Counted from the stretch's first letter, positions 11,901-23,441 are shown. The stretch is DNA of 64,000 nt from Lingula anatina (GCF_001039355.2 NW_019776024.1:195724-259723); one strand, 5' to 3'. Translations and numbers: made by a program. The notes: generated by a model from the sequence alone, not told the origin.

Positions 11901-14028
11901 TATACTCATCACTGGTGTTGGTCTGAAAAAAAGTTAAAGAAAGATAATAAAACATTACAAGCTCTTATTTCCCTCCTTTGTCTCAAAATTAAATCAACAA
12001 ACCTTGTTCTAACTTGTGTTGTTAAGAAAATAAATATCCCTCAAATATGCACAACTGTAAATACATTCACAGAGGCATATTTCAGGACAATTACAGTTGC
12101 CTTATTCAATAGTAGCAGTAAGACATCTGAGAAGACTCCTTACCTTGTAACTGCACTGAATATCCCCCTGATCTTTGCTTTCTGCCTTGCAACAAAAGTT
12201 TCAGTAAAGATAACATCCCTGTCAAAGTCATCTATCTGCCCTTGGACTATAATGCCCAGACGCTCTTTTATCACCTTAAAAAAGTTCAGGTCCAGATTAT
12301 TAACAGGATAGATGAGGCTAAGATCAAATATTGATGGTTATAATCTGTATGATGCCAATAAATAGGTGTCATGTCTTTTATAATAGATGTTTTAAAATAT
12401 CACTTCATTTTTTTAATGTAGGAAGCATAGCATGCCCACTTCCCTATCCACTTCAGAGTAAAAAGGATATTTAGTAACTTTTATATATCACAGTTCTAAA
12501 AAGTTGGCATATATAATGTGTATCATCTTCAGACAAAAAAAAAAAGAAACTGGCAACCAAATTTTATAGAATGCTAATGAATGTATTAAACCAGTAATGC
12601 TGATAAATCCCAAATAAATATTGCTGGAGTTGTACAAATGCTAAACAAGTATTAGTATTGGCAGTGTACAAACCTCAGATAAGAAATCTGCTGGCAAGTC
12701 ATACAGTTTGGTTAGTTCTGCAATAGTAACTTGTCCTTGTTCTTGGAGCTTATAATTGATTTCCTCTGCTAAGCGGTCAAGGTAGTCCCTAAAAAGCACA
12801 AATCCAATATTGTTATAGTAATAATTTTAAGAGCTGAGATTTAACTTTTTCAGATAATTTTAACAATGCTTCATAAAATTTTTTTTCAACTTTTAAATAC
12901 TGCAATTGTCCATTGCTTCCGTGTTCATCAATTATCTATCTATAATTCATACAAAATTATAGAGCTACTAAATAGACATCTCTGTAAAAATAACTTACTT
13001 GTCAATTAACTGCCCTAGGACAAGTGTAAGGTTTTTGTCAGTCTTGAGGATTTCTTCCACTTCATTTTGGATGTGACTCAAATCAACATTAATGGCATGC
13101 TGAAGCTCTACCAAGTTGACACGACCTGAAAAGAAATAAAATGTCATCAATAAACATGCTGCATTTTCAACTTTCATCTTATCATTTCAAAATAAACCCA
13201 GTGATGATTAACGGCTGAGATTGGAAATCAATTACTCCAATGCACATGTTTACCAATGACCTATTATAATTCAGTCTTTGTTCATATAAACAAATGTGTC
13301 ACTCTATGGGTACTATTTTTTAAACTAAATTAATTAATGAATAGTACTATCCACAAGTAGAATTAAAGCTTTTATTCACCTCCATGAACAATCAACTCCT
13401 CCCGGATTTCCTTAGATATTTCTTGTGGAGTTAGGTATTCCTTGCCATCTGTTGTGTAGATTACATCTATCAATTTCAACTGTATCAGTTTAGAGACAAT
13501 TTCAATACAGTTTCTTTCTGAAAGTCTAAAAAAGAGGAAAAATATATCTAAAGACTTTAGAAACAAAAGTTAGTTTTAATATCGTAAATAACAAAACTCA
13601 CAAGTACATGTAGAAATATTGCACTTTCCAAGGAATAAAATTATTGGGACTTGGGAGTCAAAAACAAAAAATGTTATAAAGGGTTGTTATTTTTTAGTTT
13701 ATTCCATCCCTTCGAAGCTAGTACATACTTTGTGCAAGCTGGCGATTTGTCTTAATGATCCAATCAGTCATACTTTAAACAACCTTAAGGCCACATTCTA
13801 CATCAACAAACACCTGTCGTCTGTAGCGAGTAGTCGACGTGTCCAGCTTGTTGGTATCAGGTCGATTACGCTTTCAATGGAAATTTTGATTGTTTTTTAA
13901 ATACTTTAAATGTAAAGATATGGACAGGTCTTTCAGTTTATGTATATGTCATACCTCTGGACAGTACTACTCAGCTGTGCGCGCTGAAAATCTGCTGCCA
14001 GTCGTTTCACCTCTTCCCAATCAGCCAT
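4646..14028 (-). CDS. UFL1: E3 UFM1-protein ligase 1 (UFL1)
   Basis: UFL1 is the scaffold-type ligase that, with DDRGK1, transfers UFM1 from UFC1 to ER-bound ribosomes and other targets. Counting one copy of the duplicated block, 17 coding exons give 783 residues (human protein: 794). Exons in reading order: 13955-14028, 13380-13525, 12999-13125, 12674-12788, exons 5-8 (12144-12274, 11864-11922, 11472-11618, 10895-11070, or their second copies 10102-10232, 9855-9913, 9464-9610, 8883-9058), 8322-8492, 7937-8051, 7318-7579, 6965-7128, 6546-6676, 6142-6222, 5761-5852, 5134-5345, 4646-4794. All phases agree. Recognisable stretches are the N-terminal [18 protein letters not shown] (the helix that binds UFC1 in the human protein), [55 protein letters not shown], a Gly-rich basic linker in exon 11, and HRQALAEQL plus [13 protein letters not shown] near the C terminus. 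The Kozak context is good. Partial exon 9 repeats at 10481-10505. Confidence 0.95.
5903..5949. repeat. (GT)n microsatellite
   Basis: About 23 uninterrupted GT units in UFL1 intron 14, about 50 bases upstream (in transcript sense) of exon 15. On the transcribed strand it is an AC repeat. Confidence 0.95.
8468..10479 (-). repeat. Copy A of 2-kb duplication (UFL1 exons 5-8 and part of 9)
   Basis: This 2012-bp stretch matches 10481-12522 in order and orientation. Exons 5-8 have identical lengths in both copies (131, 59, 147 and 176 nt). The differences I see in exons 5 and 7 are synonymous (for example ATT TTT against ATA TTC, and TTT against TTC), while the introns carry scattered substitutions and small indels. 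Copy A ends exactly at the N at 10480. The pattern fits two alleles of one locus laid end to end. Confidence 0.9.
10481..12522 (-). repeat. Copy B of 2-kb duplication (UFL1 exons 5-8, exon 9 cut)
   Basis: Second copy of the block at 8468-10479. It starts directly after the N at 10480, inside exon 9, so only 25 nt of exon 9 (10481-10505) remain. It joins the upstream UFL1 exons without interruption. Exons 5-8 total 513 nt and begin and end in phase 0, so splicing both copies together would add 171 residues without a frameshift; a gene predictor could therefore accept the duplication silently. UFL1 homologues do not have this repeat. Confidence 0.9.
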
Positions 14029-14854
14029 GCTTGATCTCGTGGTATTCAGCGAGAATTGTTGAATTGTGGGATATATTGTTTTTAGCGACGGCAACATGGC
14101 GGATGCAGGTGGTTAATGTACACAAAAAGACGCATGACTCCAAGAGAAAATTTATAAAAGAGAGGTGAGGTTATACAAGCAACCTTTACTTGAATTTTGA
14201 TATTGTGCAAAATGGAAACTTCCGCTTAAAGATATCGTTATTATGTAGTAAAAGACAAAGTTGTTACTCTTAACATAGCATAAAAATGGACTCGGAGCTA
14301 ATCGTACGAAATTCCCCGCATTTGTTAGGTTAACACTCCTGATTACGCCCATGTTTTGTTATTTTTAAGAAACCATAAAAATAGCGCTTATGTTAACTTC
14401 GTGTTGAGCCTATCTTTCCAACAAGTCCGACTATGTTCTGCTTTAAAAACTTATATTCCTAAAGGCGTTCAAACCAAAAATTAACTAACAGCATTACAAA
14501 GCTTTGGTTAAGATACAATAAGGAATAATATTAACTTTGAGAATTTATATTTGGAATGGGCCACACCTATGCAGATATATTAAAAGTTGTAGCAACAAAA
14601 TTCTTTATTGAAAGTTGGATCTAGTATAGTACTAGACGTACAAATGTATAATGTTACACGTTTGTGAAGTAATGCCTTTGAGTGAAGAGAAAAACCACAA
14701 ATTTATTGACTTTAAGCCTGCCTGTCAGTTATGATAACAAGACACCCATGTTACATTTTTTAAAGAATTTTCAGAGATATTCCATCTTTTATATAGATAA
14801 ATTACAGCCAAAAAACTGCAGCAATACAAGAGGGGAACACACTTACCATCCAAA
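14029..14854. promoter_or_regulatory. Head-to-head promoter region, UFL1 and coiled-coil gene
   Basis: The start codons of UFL1 (minus) and of the uncharacterised coiled-coil gene (plus) are 826 bp apart and face away from each other. At 14092-14102 lies CAACATGGCGG, a close match to the YY1 core-promoter element (AANATGGCGG) common in housekeeping genes, 64 bp upstream of the UFL1 start codon and on the plus strand. No TATA box is placed convincingly. Shared bidirectional control is an inference. Confidence 0.5.
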
Positions 14855-17800
14855 ATGGCTTCAGCAGTAAAACAAAGTCCACCAATTAAGTCTACCTTGC
14901 CAAACTTACTTAATGAATATGGAATGCCAGAGGAAAAATCACCAAAGAAGAAGCATCATAAGGTATATTCAGCAGTGTCAAAGCAGGTGCAAATTATTAT
15001 AATAGTTTAACACTTTTATTTCCTTTTTCTACATAGATCTTTTAGAAATTGTCAATGAATAGATGTTTTAATTATCACAAAAGGAAGTGGTTTATTGGAA
15101 ATAACAACTTGTTCAAGTATTTTTTACTCATTTTTCAGAAGCACCACAAGAAAAGGGTAGAACATTCAGATAAACCTGAAGGTGTTAGAAGAGAAAAAAG
15201 TTCACTGGAAGTAGAGGAGAGAAAAAGAATAAGAGATCATGTATGTAGACATGGCACTTATGTAAAACTTTAAAAAAAATTTTCAATGCCTTTCTGCAAA
15301 TGTAATTAATAAAATACAGACAACCACATGAGATTTCATTGTATTGATAAAAGGCATAAGAAAAACCACAAGCTGGGCAACCAGGATCAGGCCTTCCCAA
15401 CTACCAGACTCGGCACCTACGGGTCCAGTATAAACCGGTTTATCAGACCACACTACCCGTTTTCAAGGTGTGTGTCAGATCGCATTACAGAGTATCAGCC
15501 ACCACACCGATTTTGCCTGGTGTGCGATGTGATAGCAATGATCCTAAGCAGGGTTGGAAAGTAGTGCATCTCTTCTAGATTCATGTGCTGCTGCAATTTT
15601 CTCTGTTTATGCTAAAATCTGACAGTACCGCAATTTTTAACATAAAATTTAGGTTCGGACATAGCCAATGATGTTTTGTAAATAAGAACTTGCAAACTTA
15701 TATATTAATTTAGAAAAGTAGACCTAATTTTGATAGCGGAAGCATATTCTGTCGGGGGTTAAATATTTTCATGACTACCGGGATGGACGAGATTGAGGGC
15801 AGGGGTAATCCTAGAGAGGGGTGAGAAACGTCCATTTTTCTCGTCAGCGAGGCTGTCCTTTTTCAGGGTTTGTACGCACGGACAGAAAACTTAAGTATTG
15901 TGGTAGTACTAGTAGATATCAGCCTGTAGTCTTGAACAAGCGCCTCGATGACGAGTGAACAGTTGTCAAAAACAAAAGACCCAGGTGTGGTAGTTCAACT
16001 ACTGTTCATGTGTGCCGCAACGACCAAACCTAATTGCTCCTCAAGGTCACAAAACAATAACCGGTACTGATGGCTAGGCTCGTCTTAATCATATAAGTCG
16101 CGCGTTTCCACCCCCTGATTGAGGGAGTCGTCTGTTGTATTCATACGACTCCTACTTGACAAAAACGAGGCGCGATACCCGGATGACAGGTAGGCTTACA
16201 GAATTTGTGATAGGGTATGATACTCTTTTATGCGATCTGACACACACCTTGAAAACGGGTAGTGTGGTCAGATATACCGGTTTATTCTGGACCCGTAGGT
16301 GCCGAGTCTGGTAATTGGGAAGGCCTGAGGATCAAGAACCCAATTTTATCTCTACTGATACCATCACAGATTTCATCTTACACAGTATTGTTATTTCCAT
16401 CAAAGTAACCTTTGTTTTTCTTTTTTTGAAGAAATTTCAGCAGATGTGCCAAAATCCAGAGAAAGTCCGTGGATATTTTTTTGATGAGTACAAGGAAAAA
16501 GTAAAGGAGAAGATTGCAAAACAAAATGAAATGTACGAAAAGAGAGTTCAGGAATTGGACCAGGAAATAAGAAAAAAGGAAGAAAGGATGGTGAGCTGTT
16601 AAAAAATAGGAAAAAATGAGTAAAACAGAAAGGTGGTCTATGTCAGAAAAGTTAAAGTCTTGTTTCTTGCTTATTATTTTACACTATAAGAAGCAAATGC
16701 TTTTTTAAAATATTTTTTATATTAGTCATTTCTAGTTACTCATAGCAGGAATTACTGTTTTGTGATGAAGTTTGCAAAGAAAGTTGTCGCTTTCGAAAAA
16801 TTAATAAAATGACTGCCCATTTGTGAGCTTATAAGTTTTAGACAAATATATAAATTAACATTTTATTTGTTGCAGATTAAAAAAGGACTAGCTTATAGGA
16901 AGAAAATAATGAAGAGGCATGATCTGACAACAGATAATACTTATCTGAACAAATCATACAAGTCGTATTACTATAAGGTACTTGGCAGTAATTGATAAAA
17001 ATCCCTCTTGATGTTTTAGAAGTAGCATAAAATACTTCTCACTTGACTCTGCCCATGCCTGTGCACAGTTTAGAATTGCAGTTTCAGTAAAATTTGTTCT
17101 CCAAGATTGCATTTGCATAAATTACTCAACCTGAATGTAAATTTGCATTTGTGTATCTTTTTTCCGTAGGTGTTGTCTATCCAAGAGAAGCTTCAGAAAG
17201 AAGGAAAACTGAAGACTCTCACTGATGTTGATGCTTTTTGGGAAAAAGCCAAAAGCCCAGCAATATTTGAGGCATACTTGTCTGACAAACATGTACTGAA
17301 AGGTAATGAGAAATGTGCTGTTTTCTGATCTGAAATTACATCAGCACCCATTGTTAGTATTTTTGTCATGGTTACATTATGTTATTGAGTGATGCATGAT
17401 TTAAAACAACACGCTTTTTTTTGCTGTTTTAAATATGTTAAACATAGTCAGTGTACATAGTAATTACTGAAACCATAGTCATTCACCTTTAACTTAGATA
17501 TTGCTTGTAGAAGCTGCACAATGAAATTCATGTTTGTTCACCATCTGTATTAATTAGTACAGTAGTAGCACTTATTCAATGTTGAACCATTTTGTTCATA
17601 GATTGCATATTTTGCAATCCTAATTTGTGTGTGACACACTTAACATAAGCAACTATTTTGACCTTGCTGTTGTAAATAAAGCAGAAGACAGTTAATACTG
17701 GTATAGAAGATGTTGATTGCATTTTGTCACACTGGGTCCATGCAACATAATAAGTCAATCAACCTTGCAAGGGTCTTAATGGTTTCTTGTGAATATGCAT

Positions 17801-19156
17801 CCTAATACTGCTCTGTCAAGCTGAAAGAAGAAAAAACAGTGGACTTTTGCACATTGTAATGTAGTATAATAGATTGCATCACCTTGTGTTTTTATTCAGA
17901 GAGATTTTCAGTGTCTCCCTCTTCTGTACCTACATCTGCATTTTCGTCAAGGACCCCATCCCCCTCTGGTCGTAGGACAGGATCTCCATCCTCTCCTGTC
18001 CCACATTTTGCAGGTTTGTGAGCATAAGCGACTAAGGTTTGATAAAGCATTAAAGCTTGATAATTGTTATTTGATTTGGCTTGTATTGATTGTTTTATTC
18101 TAACATGACACATGTTGCTTGAAAAGCAATTAAGAGAGAGAGTTAGTTTTGTTCAAGGTTTGTGGGTATTGGTAGCTAAGGTTTAATAAAGCATTAAGGC
18201 TTTATAATTGTTATTTGGTTTGGCACCTATTGATTGCTTTGTCTTAACTTATGACATATGTCCCATAAAAATTTTTAAATGAGAGAGAGGGAGAGAGGAG
18301 AGCATCAGTTTTAATATTTTATTGACATCATGTTTTAATACATAAAGTTAATTTGGTAAATTGAACAAATTCATCAACTACATCTTTAAATATAGTATTA
18401 TTATTTTTAGCAATTAATTTTACAAAATCAGTGGAAACAGTCCAGTAATTAATAAGCATACTTATTACATAATGTATAATATGAACAGAACATAAACTTT
18501 CAGATTCAGAGACAGTCTCATCCACCACTGACCAGGCTCAGGGGAGCACCATAGACCAGAGCACTGCAGACTGGCACCATCTGGAAGGAATAGAGGAGGG
18601 GGACAGTTCTCCTTCACCAAAAAGTGGTAGAAAAAGTGAAATGGTGGGTGGGTAAATAAAATACATGCTGCATGTATTTGTGTTAGCATGTTTGAATTAA
18701 AACATGAGTGTTGGTTGTGCCTGTTACAGATTACCCATATCAGACTAATAAAGCAGTGGTATTGCTTATATTTCTTATTATTTGAAAGTTTATGGTGTAG
18801 GATTGCATATATAATTATTTTTGTTAGTTTAACATATTGCTCAGAGATTACTGAGGGTAGTAGATGCTTTTTTCTTTTTCAAAAACATATAAGAACTGCA
18901 TTACTTTTCAGAGCTCTGCCAAGACTGTTTCTGCCACTCAGGTTGCCAAAGCAGCTGCTCAGCAGTTAGAAAAAAGATTTCCTAAAGTATGTACCATAAT
19001 GATTCTCTCTGTCAATAGATGTGGAATTATTCACTTAATTTAATTTATATTATTGAAATGGGAGTTGGGTACATTGAAATTATTTTAATAAAAGATATGA
19101 GATAACATTTTTTCTCAAACTTTTATTAGCTCATATCTTTACCTAATCATTGATAC

Positions 19157-19204
<48 letters not shown>

Positions 19205-21127
19205 GAAAGAAAAAACAAGTTTTTTTCCTTTGACCATTGCGACCATATTTTTAATACAAAGTGGATGCTTTTTAAATGCTAGTATAAGGTGTTTTATCCA
19301 AGACAAACCCTGATGGCACTCTTACTAGTACTGTAACACAACAGAAAATAGCACACCTAATGCATTTACACTGACAACATTTTCTTCCCATTTTTCTTTA
19401 AAGCAAGAGCTGCCAAAACTGCATTGCTTTACTATGGAATTGGCAGAGAAACCACCAGATCCAGAAGTGGTAAGAAGGACATTTTTTATAAAAGGTCATA
19501 TGATATAATAACATAACAGGAAAAAATTAAATTTATTTGCAATAAATACATACAAAATATCCCTATATGATATATCTCAATATACCGATGCTTTATGTAA
19601 TATTCACATAGAACATTAATACAAAAAATTTAAAGATTCACTTCCATGACTAAGTGGTATAAAAAGATAATTATATAATATGTGAACACAATAAATTCAA
19701 GTAAAGAAAAGATCAATGAAAGTAAAACAAAGGATAATTATGATAGTTAATTTCCACTGTTTTCAAGCAGTTCAATGGCCAACCCCAGAGGTTTGAGTCA
19801 CTTTCTATATTACTGAAATGACCTTTTGTATTTGATGAATGTGAAAAATATATTTCAACCATGCTTTTTCTGTAAATTTCAAAGCTCCAGAGAGAGGCAG
19901 AGGCTGCAGTGAGAGAGCAGAAAAGAAAAACATTTGTTAAAAAACTCAGAAGAATGTATCAGCTAGCTTTGACAAATCAAGCATCATCACAAAGGTAGTG
20001 CAAATCTTTCTTTTTATACCACTTAGTCATGGAAGTGAATCTTTAAATTTTTTGTATTAATGTTCTATGTGAATATTACATAAAGCATCGGTATATTGAG
20101 ATATATCATATAGGGATATTTTGTATGTATTTATTGCAATTGTTGTACTTATACAATTTCCACATAAGATTAAATATGTGTTGGTATTAACATAAATTTA
20201 TGCAGCTAAAAGAAACCAGTTATGAAATATGCATCAAAATCTATCCATAAATTTTTGAGTTAGGCTGGTGACGAATGGACAGACAGACAGACAGACAGAC
20301 AGGAGGTGAAAACATTACCTCTTTGGTAATCAAAAGAATGTCCTTGATAATATGGTTAATTCAACCTCTCTTCTATAGAATCCTTGCTAAGCATGCAGAT
20401 GAAATGAAGATGCTTACAGAAGGCCCCAGACTGGCAGATTTGGTAAGTGACACCTATATGTTTTCACATCCAACACATTATAAAACAAGTGCCTGTTACT
20501 GTAATTGACACTAAAATACTGCTTCTCTTTACTACCAATTTATATGGAATCTGGGTTAAGATATGCAGTTAATAGTGTTAGATCCTATAAACCTCCTGCA
20601 CCATCTTTGAGTTGATAGCAATTTGAGAGCAAGTATGCAATGCATTCTATCAACCCTGTAGAATGATGTCTGATGCACTTACAATTCACATAGGATATGT
20701 TTTGGAGAAATGATCAAGAAATTCTTTTTAGGATTAATTGATTGGCAGCAACATTAGTCTTTTATTAAATTTGTTTGGTGCTTTTCAGTATGAAAGCTAT
20801 GACAACACTCCAGCTATAGAAGAAAATGAACAACCTGCAGAAGATCCACGCTATGTACATCCTGCCCTGCCAGCTTTTATGACAGAATCTGCATATTCTC
20901 CTATCTTAGAAGAAGATGAGGATGACCTGTACTCCTCGTCAAACACAGCAAGTTCAAGGTCATCTTCAGTTTACTCTGCAGGATCAAAGTCCAGGTCTAC
21001 AAGTAAAAGTGAAGTGATAAGAGCACCATCTGCTGAAAGAAATATTGTGCAGTTAGAACCACTTAAGAAACCAAGTGCTAAGAGCAAGAAAAAGTGAGAA
21101 TTTAACTAAATATTTAAAAGGAATTAA

Positions 21128-21184
<57 letters not shown>

Positions 21185-21740
21185 TTTTTAAGTTACTTAC
21201 TCATAATATTCAATGTCTTCTCTAAAAAAAGGGAAGACCTTAATTCATTATTTTTGTCTGATAATAATAAATGGCCTTTAGTTTATTATTTTTAAGATAT
21301 TTCAACACCTATTTTGTGAAGTTAACCTTATAATAGTACTAGTAAGCCTAATAATGTAAATAGTAGACAATGCAAAGTATATGCTTATTTCTAGATCTTC
21401 GGAACCAGTAGTGCACACAGTAGAGAACAAACCACCAGGCCTGCATCCTCTGACCATGGGTGCGGTTCTACAGCAGGAGAAAGTACTGGTAAGTTGTAGA
21501 GCAGTGCATACATATACATACTACTGAGTAGTATATACTGACTGGATGACCTTTGTTGTACAATGCGGAATTGTTATAAATGTTGAATTGTTATAAATAT
21601 ATGGCCATTAAAGAAAGATAATAATTTACACAACTGATAATACTGGGCTGTATTCTTTATTTTAGGAACCAAAATGTGTTAGCACATTTTGGACCAACTA
21701 CATGCATGCAGGGAAAAGTATATTTGCCAAGTCTACCTGA
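14855..21740 (+). CDS. Uncharacterised basic coiled-coil, Ser-rich protein
   Basis: I do not recognise the family. Fourteen exons give 545 residues with consistent phases: 14855-14962, 15139-15240, 16441-16590, 16876-16977, 17170-17302, 17900-18013, 18504-18643, 18912-18986, 19404-19469, 19885-19994, 20379-20442, 20789-21093, 21395-21488, 21666-21740. The N terminus is very basic (KKKHHKKHHKKRVEH across exons 1-2). Residues about 70-165 are charged and heptad-like, suggesting coiled coil (for example KVKEKIAKQNEMYEKRVQEL). Exons 6-7 are Ser/Pro/Thr-rich and probably disordered. Exon 10 encodes another basic helix (REQKRKTFVKKLRRMYQLAL). Exon 12 holds an acidic stretch and a Ser run, and the last exon ends near FWTNYMHAGKSIF. 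No signal peptide or membrane segment. A cytoskeletal or centrosomal/ciliary role would fit the composition, but that is only inference. Exon 3 has an alternative acceptor 9 nt upstream (start 16432). An AATAAA follows the stop codon at 21862. Confidence 0.8.
15388..16327. mobile_element. 940-bp DNA transposon with ~112-bp TIRs, 5-bp TSD
   Basis: The left end starts CAGGCCTTCCCAACTACCAG and the right end is its reverse complement with one early mismatch. The arms pair over about 112 bp (15388-15500 and 16215-16327), with only about seven mismatches that I can see. The element is flanked by AGGAT on both sides (15383-15387 and 16328-16332), a 5-bp target-site duplication. The interior of about 710 bp has no substantial ORF, so it is non-autonomous. 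It lies in intron 2 of the coiled-coil gene. I cannot assign a superfamily. Confidence 0.85.
18011..18300. repeat. Degenerate tandem duplication, ~145-bp unit, in intron
   Basis: The segment from about 18011 (GTTTGTGAGCATAAGC...) recurs from about 18155 (GTTTGTGGGTATTGGT...). Shared blocks include ATAAAGCATTAA, ATAATTGTTATTTG and a GAGAGAG tail. Identity looks like 70-80 percent. The first copy starts at the donor of exon 6, so the duplication begins at an exon-intron boundary. Confidence 0.7.
19155..19200. repeat. (AT)n microsatellite
   Basis: Near-pure AT dinucleotide run in intron 8 of the coiled-coil gene, interrupted once near 19168. Confidence 0.9.
19537..19667 (+). repeat. Left arm of perfect 131-bp inverted repeat
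   Basis: This arm starts TTGCAATAAATACATAC and ends GTGGTATAAAAAGA. Its reverse complement occurs base for base at 20009-20139, with no mismatch when I align them by eye. It lies in intron 9 of the coiled-coil gene, 67 bp after exon 9. Confidence 0.92.
20009..20139 (-). repeat. Right arm of perfect 131-bp inverted repeat
   Basis: Exact reverse complement of 19537-19667. It starts 14 nt after the end of exon 10 (19994) in intron 10. The 341-bp spacer contains the whole of exon 10 (19885-19994). In the pre-mRNA the two arms could pair into a long duplex with exon 10 in the loop. The ends show no target-site duplication and the spacer holds a coding exon, so this is an inverted duplication of intron sequence, not a transposon with TIRs. 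Confidence 0.92.
21128..21190. repeat. (AT)n followed by T-run
   Basis: About 20 AT units and then about 24 T, directly after exon 12 of the coiled-coil gene (donor at 21094). Confidence 0.9.
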
Positions 21741-21861
21741 TTATCACCCACATGCATGACAGGAACTGACTGGTTGTTGCTGGATGAATGAAACCCAGTA
21801 AATGTGTGGGCACAACCATTGAATTGAACATTTTCTTGGTAACAGTGACCTAGTTACAATC

Positions 21862-21867
21862 AATAAA
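21862..21867 (+). terminator. Poly(A) signal AATAAA, coiled-coil gene
   Basis: First AATAAA after the proposed stop codon at 21738-21740, about 120 nt downstream, which supports 21666-21740 as the terminal coding exon. Confidence 0.5.
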
Positions 21868-23441
21868 CCTGTCAATAGCCTGAGCTGCCATAGTGAGTTG
21901 TGGACAACTTAATTACTGCATCACCTGGATCCCTTCACTGCTATGAACTGACATAATTGCACAAGTGAAAAAGAAATTTATATAAAAGAACCCATGACCC
22001 ATGTGTTGCCTGGCAATTCCAATTACTGCTGGATTTTTTTTTATCAATGAAGGGGTTGATAGACTTAAGGGGGAGGAGAGACAGTTTGTTGGTGGCAAAA
22101 TCTCTCTTAATATTAGTACATATGTCAATCAAAAGCCTAACTGTGGTTTATATATTTCAGTTAAATAATTAGTGTTTGCCAAAACAGGCATGAAATTTCA
22201 ATATACTGAGTAAACGTCTATAAATATTTTGTATATTTAATGTAATAAAAATATTTATTCATTTTTTAAATATATGGTGCCCAGTTTATTGTGAATTTAA
22301 AACAAGTATGGTATACCATACAAAAATGGTATGAAATCATATAATAATCTGATTTGTATATAAGAATATTAATTTGCAATATTATTTTTAATTTGCTGAT
22401 TTGAACATTGACCTTAGTAAATTTATTAACAGATAAAAATATGATAAGAAATAGATAAAAGAAATGCTTGCTAAAATGAAATATTTAACAGTTGTCAGTT
22501 GAACATCCACAAAAACAGTTTAACTCAAAAAATTTGGAATGCAGCCACATTCTTCTTACTTCAGTAGAAAACAATGTCAAAACAGTGTGTTTCATTCCGT
22601 AAATGAAAATAAAGCAGGGAATTAATTCTTCCCAGAAACCCAATTGGCGCAGGGATTTTTTCCTGGGGAAGGAGGGGGGGGGGGCAACATTAATACATAA
22701 TTACATAAAATACATACATAAATACATAAAACTGTTTACCTTTCCGTGCCTTTAGGTTAATGAAACTTTGGCGCAGTATGGGAATATAGGGGCATACCTG
22801 ACAGCTTTGGATCTTAACTAAAATGTTTGCTTGTTTTGCCCTGTGACCCGTAACATTTTTTTGCTGCCAGGATTACCTTTTTTTATTTACTTTCTTTTCA
22901 AAAAGACTATGGGTTTCTTACTGCCTTCTGTGTGTGTGTGTTTTTTTTTTTTTTTTTTACAAAATGAAAGAAAAAGGATTTTTATATGTCAATAAAAATC
23001 CCGAGTTTCTATACCAGCGCCAGATGTCTCCATAGTGGCGCGTAAGAAGCACGCCCCCCCCCCCCCCAAGTCCTACCCTGTACCTCTATCCTATAGTCTC
23101 AGGCCTGTTTCCAGTCATATAATCAGAGATTGGTCTAGCTAACCAAACTGAACTCACCCTAACGAGGCATTAGTTGTTAAAACACGTATCAAGATCAAAA
23201 CGGGTTTGTCATCTTTCGCCGTCTTAAACCCACGATCTCGATTTCTGATAGTTTTTGAAGGTAAAACTTGAACACGTTAAAAAATATGCCATGTCACCCC
23301 CTATTTCTAAATCCCTTACAAAGCTACTTATCTTTCTTAATTCAGATTTTAAGAGCGATAACCCACCACCACCACCACCACTTGAGCCCCCCCCCCCCCC
23401 CCTTCAAAGTGATGTTGACACTGAACATTAACTGAAAAAAA
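21868..23441. other. Intergenic, no gene recognised
   Basis: AT-rich, with homopolymer runs (G-run near 22673, T-run near 22941, C-runs near 23054 and 23388) and a 16-bp palindrome GTATGGTATACCATAC near 22307. No ORF with protein-like character. Confidence 0.6.

Noticed and set aside
15388-16327. Reading the foldback element as part of the coiled-coil gene's coding sequence
   Set aside because: It has TIRs and a TSD, no ORF, and lies between two clear exons.
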